A stretch of 64,000 nt of DNA from Frigidibacter albus (GTDB lineage Bacteria; Pseudomonadota; Alphaproteobacteria; Rhodobacterales; Rhodobacteraceae). The DNA is taken from contig NZ_JAAAUC010000003.1 in NCBI RefSeq assembly GCF_009908165.1, positions 124,001 to 188,000 of the forward strand, given 5' to 3'. A program made the translations under genes and the position numbers. A model generated the notes under the pieces. It made no database searches and had not been told where the DNA came from. It worked only from the letters and a program-made list of their open reading frames with translations. Below are positions 6,957 through 15,310 of this stretch, piece by piece (position 1 is the stretch's first letter; every line of letters begins with the position of its first letter).

Positions 6957-8183
6957 ATGAACGATTTCGCCATTTTCATGGACTGGGCCGAGTTCGCGGT
7001 GCGCTGGCTGCATGTGGTGACCGCCATCGCCTGGATCGGGTCGTCCTTCTACTTCATCGCGCTGGACCTTGGGTTGCGCCGGGATGTGCCGCTGCCCCCC
7101 GGCGCGAGCGGCGAGCAATGGCAGGTGCATGGGGGGGGCTTCTACCACATCCAGAAATACATGGTCGCGCCGGAGCGGATGCCTGAAGACCTGATCTGGT
7201 TCAAATGGGAGAGCTACTGGACCTGGATGTCGGGGTTCGCGCTGCTGGTGCTGGTCTATTACCTCGGCGCTGACCTCTATCTTGTCGATCCGAACGTCCT
7301 GGATATTCCGGTCTGGCAGGCGGTGGCGATTTCGGTGGCCTCGCTGGGGCTTGGCTGGCTGATGTATGATGCGATCTGCAAGAGCCGGTTCGGGGATGAC
7401 AATACCCGGCTGATGGTGGGTCTGTATGTCATTCTGGTGGCGATGGCCTGGGGCTATAGCCAAGTGTTTTCGGGCCGGGCGGCGCTGCTGCATCTGGGGG
7501 CGTTCACCGCGACGATCATGACGGCGAACGTCTTCGCGGTGATCATGCCGAACCAGCGGATCGTGGTGGCGGACCTGATCGCGGGGCGGGTGCCGGATGC
7601 GAAATATGGCAAGATCGCCAAGCAACGCAGCACGCACAACAACTACCTGACGCTGCCGGTGGTGTTCCTGATGCTGTCGAACCACTACCCCCTGGCCTTT
7701 GCCAGCGAGATGAACTGGCTGATCGCGAGCCTCGTGTTCCTGATGGGGGTGACGATCCGGCACTGGTTCAACACGCATCATGCGAAGAAGGGCAGCCCGC
7801 ACTGGACCTGGGCGGCGACGGCGATCCTGTTCGTGGTGATCATGTGGCTGTCTTCGGCGCCGATGTTCCAACCCGCTAACGAGGAGGCGGCGCTGCCGCG
7901 CGGGGCGGAGCGGTTTGCCTCCGCCGCGGGGTTTGAGGAAGTGACGGATATCGTGATGGGCCGCTGTTCCATGTGCCATGCGGCAGAGCCGGGCTGGGAC
8001 GGGATCCACTATGCGCCCGGCGGCGTGCATCTGGAAACCGGCGGACAGATCGCGCTGCAGGCGCGTGCGATCTACCTGCAGGCGGGCGTCACCCATGCGA
8101 TGCCGCCCGCCAATGTGTCGTTCATCGAGCCTGCCGAGCGCGCCAGGATCGTGGCCTGGTATCGCGCGGCGATGGCCGGCTGA
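6957..8183 (+). CDS. puuD: Membrane urate hydroxylase/oxidase PuuD with cytochrome c domain
   Basis: 408 residues. The N-terminal part has about eight membrane helices, starting at EFAVRWLHVVTAIAWIGSSF and including conserved WFKWESYWTW and MIMTANVFAVIMPNQR-like segments. A C-terminal cytochrome c domain carries the haem motif CSMCH at residues 337-341 and a downstream HAMPP for the axial Met. This family replaces soluble uricase in many proteobacteria and passes electrons to the respiratory chain. It probably shares a transcript with uraH. The gene ends flush against the convergent znuA stop, with no intergenic base. Confidence 0.95.
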   Translation: MNDFAIFMDWAEFAVRWLHVVTAIAWIGSSFYFIALDLGLRRDVPLPPGASGEQWQVHGGGFYHIQKYMVAPERMPEDLIWFKWESYWTWMSGFALLVLVYYLGADLYLVDPNVLDIPVWQAVAISVASLGLGWLMYDAICKSRFGDDNTRLMVGLYVILVAMAWGYSQVFSGRAALLHLGAFTATIMTANVFAVIMPNQRIVVADLIAGRVPDAKYGKIAKQRSTHNNYLTLPVVFLMLSNHYPLAFASEMNWLIASLVFLMGVTIRHWFNTHHAKKGSPHWTWAATAILFVVIMWLSSAPMFQPANEEAALPRGAERFASAAGFEEVTDIVMGRCSMCHAAEPGWDGIHYAPGGVHLETGGQIALQARAIYLQAGVTHAMPPANVSFIEPAERARIVAWYRAAMAG

Positions 8184-9287
8184 TCAGTCGGCCAGGCAAT
8201 CCGCGAGGGTGTCTGCCATCGTGGTCAGCAGCGCGGCGTAGAGGTCCGGGCCGTAGGTCAGGTTGCTGCCCGACGGGTCGAGGGCGGCGCCAAGCTTGAC
8301 CGGGGTGCCCTCGACCAGCGTCTCGACCTGCTTGGGATCGTGCTGCGCCTCGGGGAAGATGCAGACGGCGCCTTCCTCTTCCAGCAGATGCCGGATTTCG
8401 GTCAGCCGTTCGGCGCCGGGCGCGGCGGCATCGCCAAGCGAAATGGTGCCGGCGACGTCCAGCCCGTAGTGACCTGCGAAGTAGCCATAGGCATCGTGGA
8501 AAACCACGAAGGGCTTGCCCTGCACCGGGGAGAGTGTCGCTGCGATCCGGGTATCCAGCGCGGCGACGGCCGCAGAGGCGGCCTCGGCATTGGCGCTGTA
8601 GGTGGCGGCGTTCTCGGGATCGGCGGCGGCGAGTTCGGCGGCGATCACCCCCAGCCAGGCCTGCGCATTGGCCGGGTCGAGCCAGGCATGGGGATCGGTG
8701 CCGGTGTGGCTGTGGCCGTCATGGTCGTGGTCGTCATGGGCATGGTCATCGTGGTCGTCATGCGCGTGATCGTCGTGCCCGTGGTCATGATGGGCATGAT
8801 CGTCATGCGCATCGTCTTCGTGGTCATCATGCGCATGGTCATGGTCTTCATGCTCATGCTCATGCTCATGCTCATGCTCGGCCTCATGCTCATGCCCGGC
8901 GTGGTCCTCGCCGTCGTGGTCATGTGCGCCATCGCCATAATTCTGGCGGAACGTGCCTTCCGCGTTCAGCAGCGCCACCGGCTTGCCGGACAGCGCCACG
9001 CCCTCGATGGCGCGGTCGAGCCAGGGGGTCATCTCCGGCCCGATCCAGAAGATCAGGTGCGCGTTCTGCAGGGCCCGGGCCTGGCTGGGTTTCATCTGGT
9101 AGCTATGCGCATTGCCGCCCTGCTCCAGCAGGATCGCGGGCTGCCCGAGATCGCCCATCACCTGCGCGGCCAGCGATTGCACGGCGGGAATGTCGGTGAC
9201 GACGGCGGGCACCTCGGCGCGGGCGGCGCCGGCCAGCAGCAGGCAGGCGGGGGCGGCGGAGAGGGTGAGGGCGATGAGGCGGCGCAT
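8184..9287 (-). CDS. znuA: Zinc ABC transporter substrate-binding protein ZnuA
   Basis: 367 residues with a signal peptide ending GAARA. Zinc ligands are in GGNAHSYQ (His61), TDPHAWLDP (His200) and VFHDAYGYF. Between the first two lies a very long His/Asp/Glu-rich loop (residues about 120-195), the charged metal-sensing loop of ZnuA, encoded partly by GCTCAT hexamers. It binds Zn(II) in the periplasm for ZnuBC. The start at 9287 has AAGGA upstream. It diverges from zur-znuC-znuB, and both are preceded by Zur boxes. Confidence 0.97.
   Translation of the reverse strand: MRRLIALTLSAAPACLLLAGAARAEVPAVVTDIPAVQSLAAQVMGDLGQPAILLEQGGNAHSYQMKPSQARALQNAHLIFWIGPEMTPWLDRAIEGVALSGKPVALLNAEGTFRQNYGDGAHDHDGEDHAGHEHEAEHEHEHEHEHEDHDHAHDDHEDDAHDDHAHHDHGHDDHAHDDHDDHAHDDHDHDGHSHTGTDPHAWLDPANAQAWLGVIAAELAAADPENAATYSANAEAASAAVAALDTRIAATLSPVQGKPFVVFHDAYGYFAGHYGLDVAGTISLGDAAAPGAERLTEIRHLLEEEGAVCIFPEAQHDPKQVETLVEGTPVKLGAALDPSGSNLTYGPDLYAALLTTMADTLADCLAD
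8849..8880 (-). repeat. Hexanucleotide tandem repeat inside the znuA His loop
   Basis: About five consecutive TGCTCA units on the plus strand, encoding alternating Glu-His on the minus strand. The surrounding 8690-8890 region is built of related CAT/GTC codon repeats. Change in unit number would alter loop length without a frameshift. Confidence 0.85.
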
Positions 9288-9331
9288 GGCAATCCTTCGG
9301 GGTGGCTTGTGGGGGTGCGGGGCGTTGTCTA

Positions 9332-9346
9332 TGTTATAGGATAACA
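9332..9346. promoter_or_regulatory. Zur box 1
   Basis: TGTTAT-AGG-ATAACA, a perfect dyad that fits the alphaproteobacterial Zur operator. It lies between znuA (start 9287) and zur (start 9373), in place to repress znuA and probably both promoters. Confidence 0.85.
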
Positions 9347-9358
9347 GGTCAAGCGAAA

Positions 9359-9373
9359 TGTGATAAGGTAACA
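9359..9373. promoter_or_regulatory. Zur box 2 overlapping the zur start codon
   Basis: TGTGATAAGGTAACA has the same length and near-identical ends as box 1. Its last base is the A of the zur ATG. This location predicts direct autorepression of zur-znuCB. Confidence 0.7.
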
Positions 9374-9873
9374 TGACAAATCCCGAAACCGAAACCGCGC
9401 TGGCCTTTGCCGACCATGACCACGCCCATTGCGCCGGAGATACCCTGGCCCGGGCCGAGGTGGTTGCGGCCGAACGCGGCGCGCGGCTGACGCCGGTGCG
9501 GCGCCGGGTGCTGGAGATCCTGCTCGAGGCGCACCGGGCGATGGGCGCCTATGAGGTGCTGGACCGGCTGGCGGCCGAGGGCTTCGGCAACCAGCCCCCC
9601 GTCGCCTATCGCGCGCTGGAGTTTCTGGTGGAGCATGGGCTGGCGCACCGGGTGCGCCGGCTGAACGCCTTTGCCGCCTGCATGCATCCGGGGCAGGACC
9701 ACAGCCCGGTTTTCCTGATCTGCAAGTCCTGCGACGCGGTGGCCGAGGCGCCAGCCGAGCCGGTGCGCGCGGCACTGGCAGCCGCGGCCGGGGCGGTTGG
9801 CTTCACGGTCGAGCGCGCGACGGTCGAGGCGCTTGGCCTGTGCGGTGCCTGCCGCGAGGGCGCTGCGGCATGA
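9373..9873 (+). CDS. zur: Zinc uptake regulator Zur (Fur family)
   Basis: 166 residues. The winged-helix core is RLTPVRRRVLEILLEAHRAMGAYEVLDRL...PPVAYRALEFLVEHGLAHRV. The dimerisation domain has CMHPGQDHSPVFLICKSC and a C-terminal CGAC, giving the CxxC pairs of the structural zinc site. It represses zinc uptake genes when zinc is sufficient. The N-terminus HDHAHC is metal-ligand rich. Its stop overlaps the znuC start (ATGA), so regulator and transporter are coupled. Confidence 0.95.
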   Translation: MTNPETETALAFADHDHAHCAGDTLARAEVVAAERGARLTPVRRRVLEILLEAHRAMGAYEVLDRLAAEGFGNQPPVAYRALEFLVEHGLAHRVRRLNAFAACMHPGQDHSPVFLICKSCDAVAEAPAEPVRAALAAAAGAVGFTVERATVEALGLCGACREGAAA

Positions 9874-10667
9874 CAGCCCTGATCGAGGCGCGGGGGCTGA
9901 CCGTCCGTCATGGCGGGGTGGCTGTGCTGGCTAATGTCGATTTTGCGATAGCCCCGGGCGAAATTGTCACCGTCGTTGGCCCCAACGGGTCGGGAAAGTC
10001 CACCTTGATCCGGGCGCTGATCGGGCTGGCCCCGGCGGCAGAGGGCAGCGTCCATCGCCGTCCGGGCCTGCGCATCGGCTATGTGCCGCAGCGGTTGCAG
10101 GTCGATGCCGGGCTGCCGATGACGGTGCGGCGTTTCCTGTCCTTGCCGCGCCGGGTGGCGGATCGGGATGCCGCCGCGGCGCTGGCCCGGGTGGGCGTGG
10201 CCGATCTGGGCGCGCGGCAGATGGCGGGGCTGTCGGGCGGCCAGTTCCAGCGGGTGCTGCTGGCGCGGGCGCTGCTGTCGGGCCCCGATATCCTGATGCT
10301 GGACGAGCCGACACAGGGGCTCGACCAGCCCGGCGTCGCCGGCTTCTACCGGCTGATCGAGGAGGTGCGGGCGGAAACCCGCGCTGCCATCCTGATGGTC
10401 AGCCACGATCTGCATGTTGTGATGAGCGCGACTGACCGGGTCATCTGCCTCAACGGCCATGTCTGCTGCGAGGGCACGCCGCAGGTGGTGACCGACGCGC
10501 CGGAATATCGCGCCCTGTTCGGGCTGGGGACGGGTGGGGCGCTGGCGCTCTACCGGCACCAGCATGACCATGACCATGACGGCGATCACGGACACGGGCA
10601 TGATCCGGCGCATCCGCATCACATTCACGGGCCGGATTGCAATCATGGAGCCCACGATGCTGGATGA
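9870..10667 (+). CDS. znuC: Zinc ABC transporter ATPase ZnuC
   Basis: 265 residues from the ATG overlapping the zur stop. Walker A GPNGSGKST, signature LSGGQFQRVLLARA, Walker B ILMLDEPTQGLD and switch His in MVSHDLH are all present. The C-terminus is an unusual His/Asp-rich tail (residues about 230-265: HQHDHDHDGDHGHGHD and on). Such tails may store zinc or sense it at the membrane. It powers ZnuAB zinc import. The 3' end overlaps znuB by 11 bases. Confidence 0.96.
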   Translation: MTALIEARGLTVRHGGVAVLANVDFAIAPGEIVTVVGPNGSGKSTLIRALIGLAPAAEGSVHRRPGLRIGYVPQRLQVDAGLPMTVRRFLSLPRRVADRDAAAALARVGVADLGARQMAGLSGGQFQRVLLARALLSGPDILMLDEPTQGLDQPGVAGFYRLIEEVRAETRAAILMVSHDLHVVMSATDRVICLNGHVCCEGTPQVVTDAPEYRALFGLGTGGALALYRHQHDHDHDGDHGHGHDPAHPHHIHGPDCNHGAHDAG

Positions 10668-11448
10668 TTTCCTGATCCGGGCCGGGCTGGCGGGCGTGGG
10701 CCTGTCGTTGGCGACCGGGCCGCTTGGCAGCTTCGTGGTCTGGCGGCGGATGGCTTATTTCGGCGATGCCACCGCCCATGCGGCGATCCTGGGGGTGGCG
10801 CTGTCCTTTGCCAGCGGCCTGCCGCTCTATGCCGGCACGCTGATCGTCGCGTTGGGGATGGCGGCGACGGTGTCGGCGCTGGCCGGGCGCGGGCACGCGA
10901 TGGATACCGCGCTGGGGGTGCTGGCACATTCGGCGTTGGCCTTCGGGTTGGTGGCGGTGTCGTTCCTGCCCAATGTGCGGGTGGACCTGTCGGCGTACCT
11001 CTTCGGCGATATTCTGGCGGTCAGCCGCGCCGATCTGCTCTGGGTCTGGGGCGGGGCGCTGGCGGTGCTGGCGCTGCTGGTCTGGCGCTGGCAGGGGCTG
11101 CTGACCGCGACGGTGAACGAGGAACTGGCGCAGGCCGAGGGCATCGACCCGCGGCGCGAGCGGCTGGCACTGACGCTGGCGCTGGCGCTGGTGGTGGCGG
11201 TGTCGATCAAGATCGTCGGCGCGCTGCTGATCGCGGCGCTGCTGATCATCCCCGCCGCCGCAGCGCGGGGCCTGTCGCGCAGCCCCGAGGCGATGGCAGT
11301 GCTGGCGGTGGCGCTGTCGATGCTGGCAGTGCTGGCCGGGCTGCAGCTGTCGCTGCGGCTGGACACGCCGGCGGGCCCGTCCATCGTGGCGGCGGCGGCG
11401 TGCCTGTTCATCGTGGCACTGCCGCTGGCGCGGCTGCGGCGCGGCTAG
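10657..11448 (+). CDS. znuB: Zinc ABC transporter permease ZnuB
   Basis: 263 residues from the ATG at 10657 (MLDDFLIRAGLAGVGLSLATGPLG), chosen because GGAG sits about 7 bases upstream; an ATG at 10645 is also in frame. It is an ABC-3 family membrane protein with several helices and the family segments GSFVVWRRMAYFGDATAHAAILG and VGALLIAALLIIPAAAAR. It forms the inner-membrane channel with ZnuC. Its last 4 bases overlap the convergent FAD oxidoreductase gene. Confidence 0.95.
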   Translation: MLDDFLIRAGLAGVGLSLATGPLGSFVVWRRMAYFGDATAHAAILGVALSFASGLPLYAGTLIVALGMAATVSALAGRGHAMDTALGVLAHSALAFGLVAVSFLPNVRVDLSAYLFGDILAVSRADLLWVWGGALAVLALLVWRWQGLLTATVNEELAQAEGIDPRRERLALTLALALVVAVSIKIVGALLIAALLIIPAAAARGLSRSPEAMAVLAVALSMLAVLAGLQLSLRLDTPAGPSIVAAAACLFIVALPLARLRRG

Positions 11449-12689
11449 AAGCGGGCGGGGGAGAGCGGGGCCAGCGGCACCGGCGGCGCCTGTCCGGCGA
11501 CCAGCGCAGCGACGATGGCGGCGGTGATCGGCGCGAGGGTCAGCCCGATATGGCCGTGGCCATAGGCGTGGATCACCTCGGCCCCGTGCGGCGAGGGGCC
11601 GATCACCGGCAAGCTGTCGGGCATCGAGGGGCGAAAGCCCATCCATTCGCGGTCTGGCGGGCCAAGGTCCGGGAAGATCGCCTGCGCGCCCATGGTCAGC
11701 CTTGCGAGGCGGTGCGGCGAGGGCGGGGCCGTCAGCCCGCCAAGCTCTACCGTGCCCGCGACGCGCAGGCGGCCCTGCATCGGGCAGAGGTAGAAGCCGC
11801 GCGACGTGGGGCAGATGGGGCGCGACAGGCGCGGCCCGGGCATGTCCCATTCGACATGGTAGCCGCGCTCCGTATCCAGCGGCACCTTGTCGCCCGCCTG
11901 CACCGCCAGCGCGCGGGAGTGGGCGCCGGCGGCGATCACCACGCGGCGGGCATGAAGGCGCAGGCCGGGACCGGAGAGGCGGACGCCGTCCAGCGTGCGC
12001 TCAAGTTTGTCCGCCCGCGCGGTGATCCGCGTGGCGCCGGCATTCGTCACGGCCTTGGCCAGCAGGGTGACCATCTGGCCGGGGTCGGTCATGAACATCG
12101 CCTGCGGGAAGAGGGCGCCGCCGCCCTCGGCCGGGGGGAGGGCGGGTTCCAGTGCAGCGAGTTCGTCCGGGGTGAGCAGTTCCACCGTCACGCCGACGGT
12201 CTTGCGGAAGGCGATGTCGGCCTCGGCGGCGCGGCGGTCTGCGGCGCGTTCATAGAGGTAGATGCAGCCCTTGTGCTGGAGGATAGCCTCGCCGCCGATT
12301 TCCGCCGCGAGATCCGACCAGCGCGGGGCGGCGTCTTGCAGCAGGCCGGCGAGGGTGCGGGCGTTCCGCTCCGCGGCGCCGGGCAGCGACTGGCGGGCGA
12401 AGCGCAGCAGCCACGGGGCCAGCGAGGGCAGGGCTGCGCGGCGGATCGCCAGTGGCGAGTTGCGGTCGAAGAGCAACGAGGGCAGCGCGCGCAGCACGGC
12501 GGGGGTGCCGACCGGCTGCACGGCGTAGTCGGCTATGGTGCCCGCGTTGCCGTGGCTGGCGCCGGAGCCTGGCAGGGCGGGGTCGACGATCACCACCTCA
12601 TGCCCGGCGCGGGCCAGCCGCAGGGCGATGGTCAGCCCGACCACCCCGGCGCCGATCACGGCAATCTCGGTATGGACGGGCCCCGTCAT
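11445..12689 (-). CDS. FAD-dependent D-amino-acid dehydrogenase/amine oxidase-like protein (DAO family)
   Basis: 414 residues. The Rossmann motif is at the N-terminus (EIAVIGAGVVGLTIALRLARAGHEVVIVDP), followed by GSGASHGNAGTIADYA as in DadA-type enzymes. The C-terminus has GFRPSMPDSLPVIGPS and HAYGHGHIGLTLAP, the FAD-closing motif of the DAO fold. It is last in a minus-strand operon with a glutamine-synthetase-like ligase, an aldehyde dehydrogenase and an iron ADH, so an amine, glycine-like or gamma-glutamylated product is a reasonable substrate. A GTG at 12692 is an alternative start. Confidence 0.8.
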   Translation of the reverse strand: MTGPVHTEIAVIGAGVVGLTIALRLARAGHEVVIVDPALPGSGASHGNAGTIADYAVQPVGTPAVLRALPSLLFDRNSPLAIRRAALPSLAPWLLRFARQSLPGAAERNARTLAGLLQDAAPRWSDLAAEIGGEAILQHKGCIYLYERAADRRAAEADIAFRKTVGVTVELLTPDELAALEPALPPAEGGGALFPQAMFMTDPGQMVTLLAKAVTNAGATRITARADKLERTLDGVRLSGPGLRLHARRVVIAAGAHSRALAVQAGDKVPLDTERGYHVEWDMPGPRLSRPICPTSRGFYLCPMQGRLRVAGTVELGGLTAPPSPHRLARLTMGAQAIFPDLGPPDREWMGFRPSMPDSLPVIGPSPHGAEVIHAYGHGHIGLTLAPITAAIVAALVAGQAPPVPLAPLSPARF

Positions 12690-12704
12690 CACATCACCAC
12701 TTCA

Positions 12705-13859
12705 TCACATGCAGGCGGCGAAGAGCGCGCGGGTGTTCTCGCGCGTCATTTCGACCGGGTTGCCGCCGCAGGAGGGATCCTCCAGCGCCATCTCGGTCAG
12801 CTCATCCAGCCGCGCGGGATCGACGCCCATGGCAGTGAGGTTTTCCGGAATCGCCAGCAGCGCCCGAAGATCCATCACCTTCGCCCGGAATCCGTCGAAG
12901 CCGCCTTCGATGCCCAGATAGGCGGCGGCGCGGGTGATGCGGTCTTCAATCGCGGCGCGGTTGAAGTCGAGCACCATCGGCATCACCACGGCATTGGTGG
13001 TGCCGTGATGGGTGCCATAGACCGCGCCGATCGGGTGGCTGAGCGAGTGGATCGCGCCGAGGCCTTTCTGGAAGGCGACGGCGCCCATGGCGGCGGCCGA
13101 CATCATCTCGGCGCGGGCGGCAAGGTTGCCGGGTTCGGCATAGGCGGTGGGCAGGTTTTCCAGCACCAGCCGCATCCCCTCCAGCGCGATGCCCTGGCTC
13201 ATCGGGTGGTAGAAGGGCGAGCAATAGGCCTCGAGGCAATGCGCGAGGGCATCCATGCCGGTGCCGGCGGTGATGAATTTCGGCATCCCGACCGTGAGTT
13301 CCGGGTCGCAGATGGTGACCACGGGCAGCAGCTTGGGGTGGAAGATGATCTTCTTCTTGTGGGTGACGGAATTGGTCAGCACCCCGGCGCGGCCAACTTC
13401 CGAGCCGGTGCCCGCGGTCGTCGGCACCGCGACGATGGGGGCGATCTTCGCGGCATCGGCACGGGTCCACCAGTCGCCGATATCCTCGAGGTCCCAGACC
13501 GACAGCGTGTCCGGCTGGCCGGCCATCAGCGCGATCATCTTGCCGAGGTCGAGCGCGGAGCCGCCGCCGAAGCAGACCACCCCGTCATGCCCGCCGGCAA
13601 GATAGACCGCGATGCCGGCGGCCATGTTGTGCTCGTTCGGGTTGGGGTCCACGTCCGAGAACACGGCACGGCCGAGGCCCGCAGCGTCCAGGATGTCCAG
13701 CGCCTGCGCGGTGATCGGCAGGCTGGCAAGGGCCTTGTCGGTGACCAGCAGCGGCCGGGTCAGGCCCGCCGCCTTGCAATGCTCGGCCAGTTCCGCGATC
13801 CTCCCTGCGCCGAATTTCACCGCGGTCGGGTAGGACCAGTTCGCCTTGGGCGTCGTCAT
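12705..13859 (-). CDS. Iron-containing (group III) alcohol dehydrogenase
   Basis: 384 residues. The cofactor motif GGGSALDLGK (98-107) and PTTAGTGSE are present. Metal ligands fit Asp203, His207 (GMDALAHCLEAY), His271 (AIHSLSHPIG) and a His in GTHHGTTNAV. It interconverts an alcohol and an aldehyde with NAD(P). The start overlaps the stop of the aldehyde dehydrogenase gene by 4 bases, so alcohol and aldehyde oxidation are tightly coupled here. Confidence 0.9.
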   Translation of the reverse strand: MTTPKANWSYPTAVKFGAGRIAELAEHCKAAGLTRPLLVTDKALASLPITAQALDILDAAGLGRAVFSDVDPNPNEHNMAAGIAVYLAGGHDGVVCFGGGSALDLGKMIALMAGQPDTLSVWDLEDIGDWWTRADAAKIAPIVAVPTTAGTGSEVGRAGVLTNSVTHKKKIIFHPKLLPVVTICDPELTVGMPKFITAGTGMDALAHCLEAYCSPFYHPMSQGIALEGMRLVLENLPTAYAEPGNLAARAEMMSAAAMGAVAFQKGLGAIHSLSHPIGAVYGTHHGTTNAVVMPMVLDFNRAAIEDRITRAAAYLGIEGGFDGFRAKVMDLRALLAIPENLTAMGVDPARLDELTEMALEDPSCGGNPVEMTRENTRALFAACM

Positions 13860-15244
13860 TTCGTCACCTTCTTGAGATGGTAGGATTTGGGGCGGGTCAC
13901 GGCGTGGAAGCCAAGCACCGACAGGCTGCCGCCGCGGCCGGTATCCTTGCAGCCGGTCCAGCACAAAGCCGGGTCGAGATAGTCGCAGCGGTTCATGAAC
14001 ACGGTGCCGGTGTCGAGCTGGTTGCCAATCTCCGCCGCGCGGCCCGCGCTGGCCGTCCAGATCGAGGCGGTGAGGCCGTAGGGCGAGTCGTTCATGAGCG
14101 AGATGGCCTCGGCATCGTCCTTCACGGGCATGATGCCGACGACGGGGCCGAAACTTTCCTCGCGCATCACCCGCATCTGGTGGGTGACGCCCGTCAGCAC
14201 CTGCGGGGCCAGATAGGCGCCGCCATCGTCGGCGGGGAACAGCGCGGGGTCGATCAGCGGGGTGGCGCCTTCGGCCACCGCCTCGGCGGTCTGGGCGCGG
14301 ACCACGGCGGCGAAACGGGCATTGGCCATCGGCCCAAGGGTGCTGCCCGAGTCGAAGGGGCTGCCGAGCTTCAGGGTCTTCACCCAGGCGACGGCCTTCT
14401 CGACGAAGGCGCCATAGAGGCTTTCGTGGACATAGATCCGCTCGATCCCGCAGCAGCACTGGCCGGCGTTGAACATCGCGCCGTCCATCAGGCTGTCCAC
14501 GGCCGCGTCCAGATCGGCATCGGCGGCGACATAGCCGGGATCCTTGCCGCCAAGCTCCAGCCCCAGCCCGGTGAAGGTGCCTGCGGCGGCGCGTTCCATG
14601 GCCGCGCCCCCGGCGACGGAGCCGGTGAAGTTGATGAAGTTGAAGGCGCGGGCGGCGATCAGGGCTTCGGTGGTGTCATGGTCGAGCACCACGTTCTGGA
14701 ACACATCCGCCGGCACGCCGCCCATGTGCAGCGCCTCGGCAAGCCGTTCGCCGACCAGCAGCGTCTGGCTGGCATGTTTCAGCACCACGGAATTGCCGGC
14801 GATCAGCGCCGGGACGATGGTGTTGATCGCGGTCAGGTAGGGGTAGTTCCAGGGGGCCAGCACGAAAACCACGCCGACGGGCGCGCGCTCGATCCGCCGC
14901 TCGAAACGGTCGGAGGCTTCCACGACCATCGGGGCCAGCGCCTCGGCGGCGATCTCGGAGATATAGGTGGTGCGGTCGTTGACGCCGCCGAACTCGCCGC
15001 CGAAACGGGTGGGGCGGCCCATCTGCCAGGCCAGCTCCTCGACGATGCGGTCCTTCATGCCGTTCAGCGCCTCGACCCCGGCCTTCACCTTTTCGATGCG
15101 GGTGGCGAGTGGCAGCGCTGCCCAGTCCTTCTGCGCGGCGCGGGCGCGGGCCACGGCGGCCTCGGCTTCGGCCAGCGGCAGGGCAGGGCGTTCCGCATAG
15201 ATGCTGCCGTCCACCGGCGAGATACATTGGATCATCTTGGTCAT
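13856..15244 (-). CDS. Aldehyde dehydrogenase family protein
   Basis: 462 residues. Substrate/cofactor motifs: APWNYPYLTAINTIVPAL, FTGSVAGGAAM, LELGGKDPGYV with the general-base Glu, and the nucleophile region FNAGQCCCGIERIYVH with three consecutive Cys. ESFGPVVGI and the C-terminal GFHAVTRPKSYH are also typical. It oxidises an aldehyde to an acid with NAD(P). It lies between the iron ADH (4-base overlap) and the glutamine-synthetase-like gene, 66 bp upstream. The set resembles pathways in which an amine is first gamma-glutamylated. Confidence 0.92.
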   Translation of the reverse strand: MTKMIQCISPVDGSIYAERPALPLAEAEAAVARARAAQKDWAALPLATRIEKVKAGVEALNGMKDRIVEELAWQMGRPTRFGGEFGGVNDRTTYISEIAAEALAPMVVEASDRFERRIERAPVGVVFVLAPWNYPYLTAINTIVPALIAGNSVVLKHASQTLLVGERLAEALHMGGVPADVFQNVVLDHDTTEALIAARAFNFINFTGSVAGGAAMERAAAGTFTGLGLELGGKDPGYVAADADLDAAVDSLMDGAMFNAGQCCCGIERIYVHESLYGAFVEKAVAWVKTLKLGSPFDSGSTLGPMANARFAAVVRAQTAEAVAEGATPLIDPALFPADDGGAYLAPQVLTGVTHQMRVMREESFGPVVGIMPVKDDAEAISLMNDSPYGLTASIWTASAGRAAEIGNQLDTGTVFMNRCDYLDPALCWTGCKDTGRGGSLSVLGFHAVTRPKSYHLKKVTK

Positions 15245-15310
15245 GTCATCCTCTGCGCCTGTCCCGGCGCCTGTTGCGCGCCGCTGGGGCGCGAAAAATC
15301 CGCAGCGCCC

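Noticed and set aside
8700-8940. CRISPR-like periodicity
   Set aside because: The repeats are in-frame codons of the His-rich ZnuA loop, with no spacers.
11400-13883. An 827-codon plus-strand open frame
   Set aside because: Antisense to the FAD oxidase and iron ADH genes; no recognised domain and no ribosome site.
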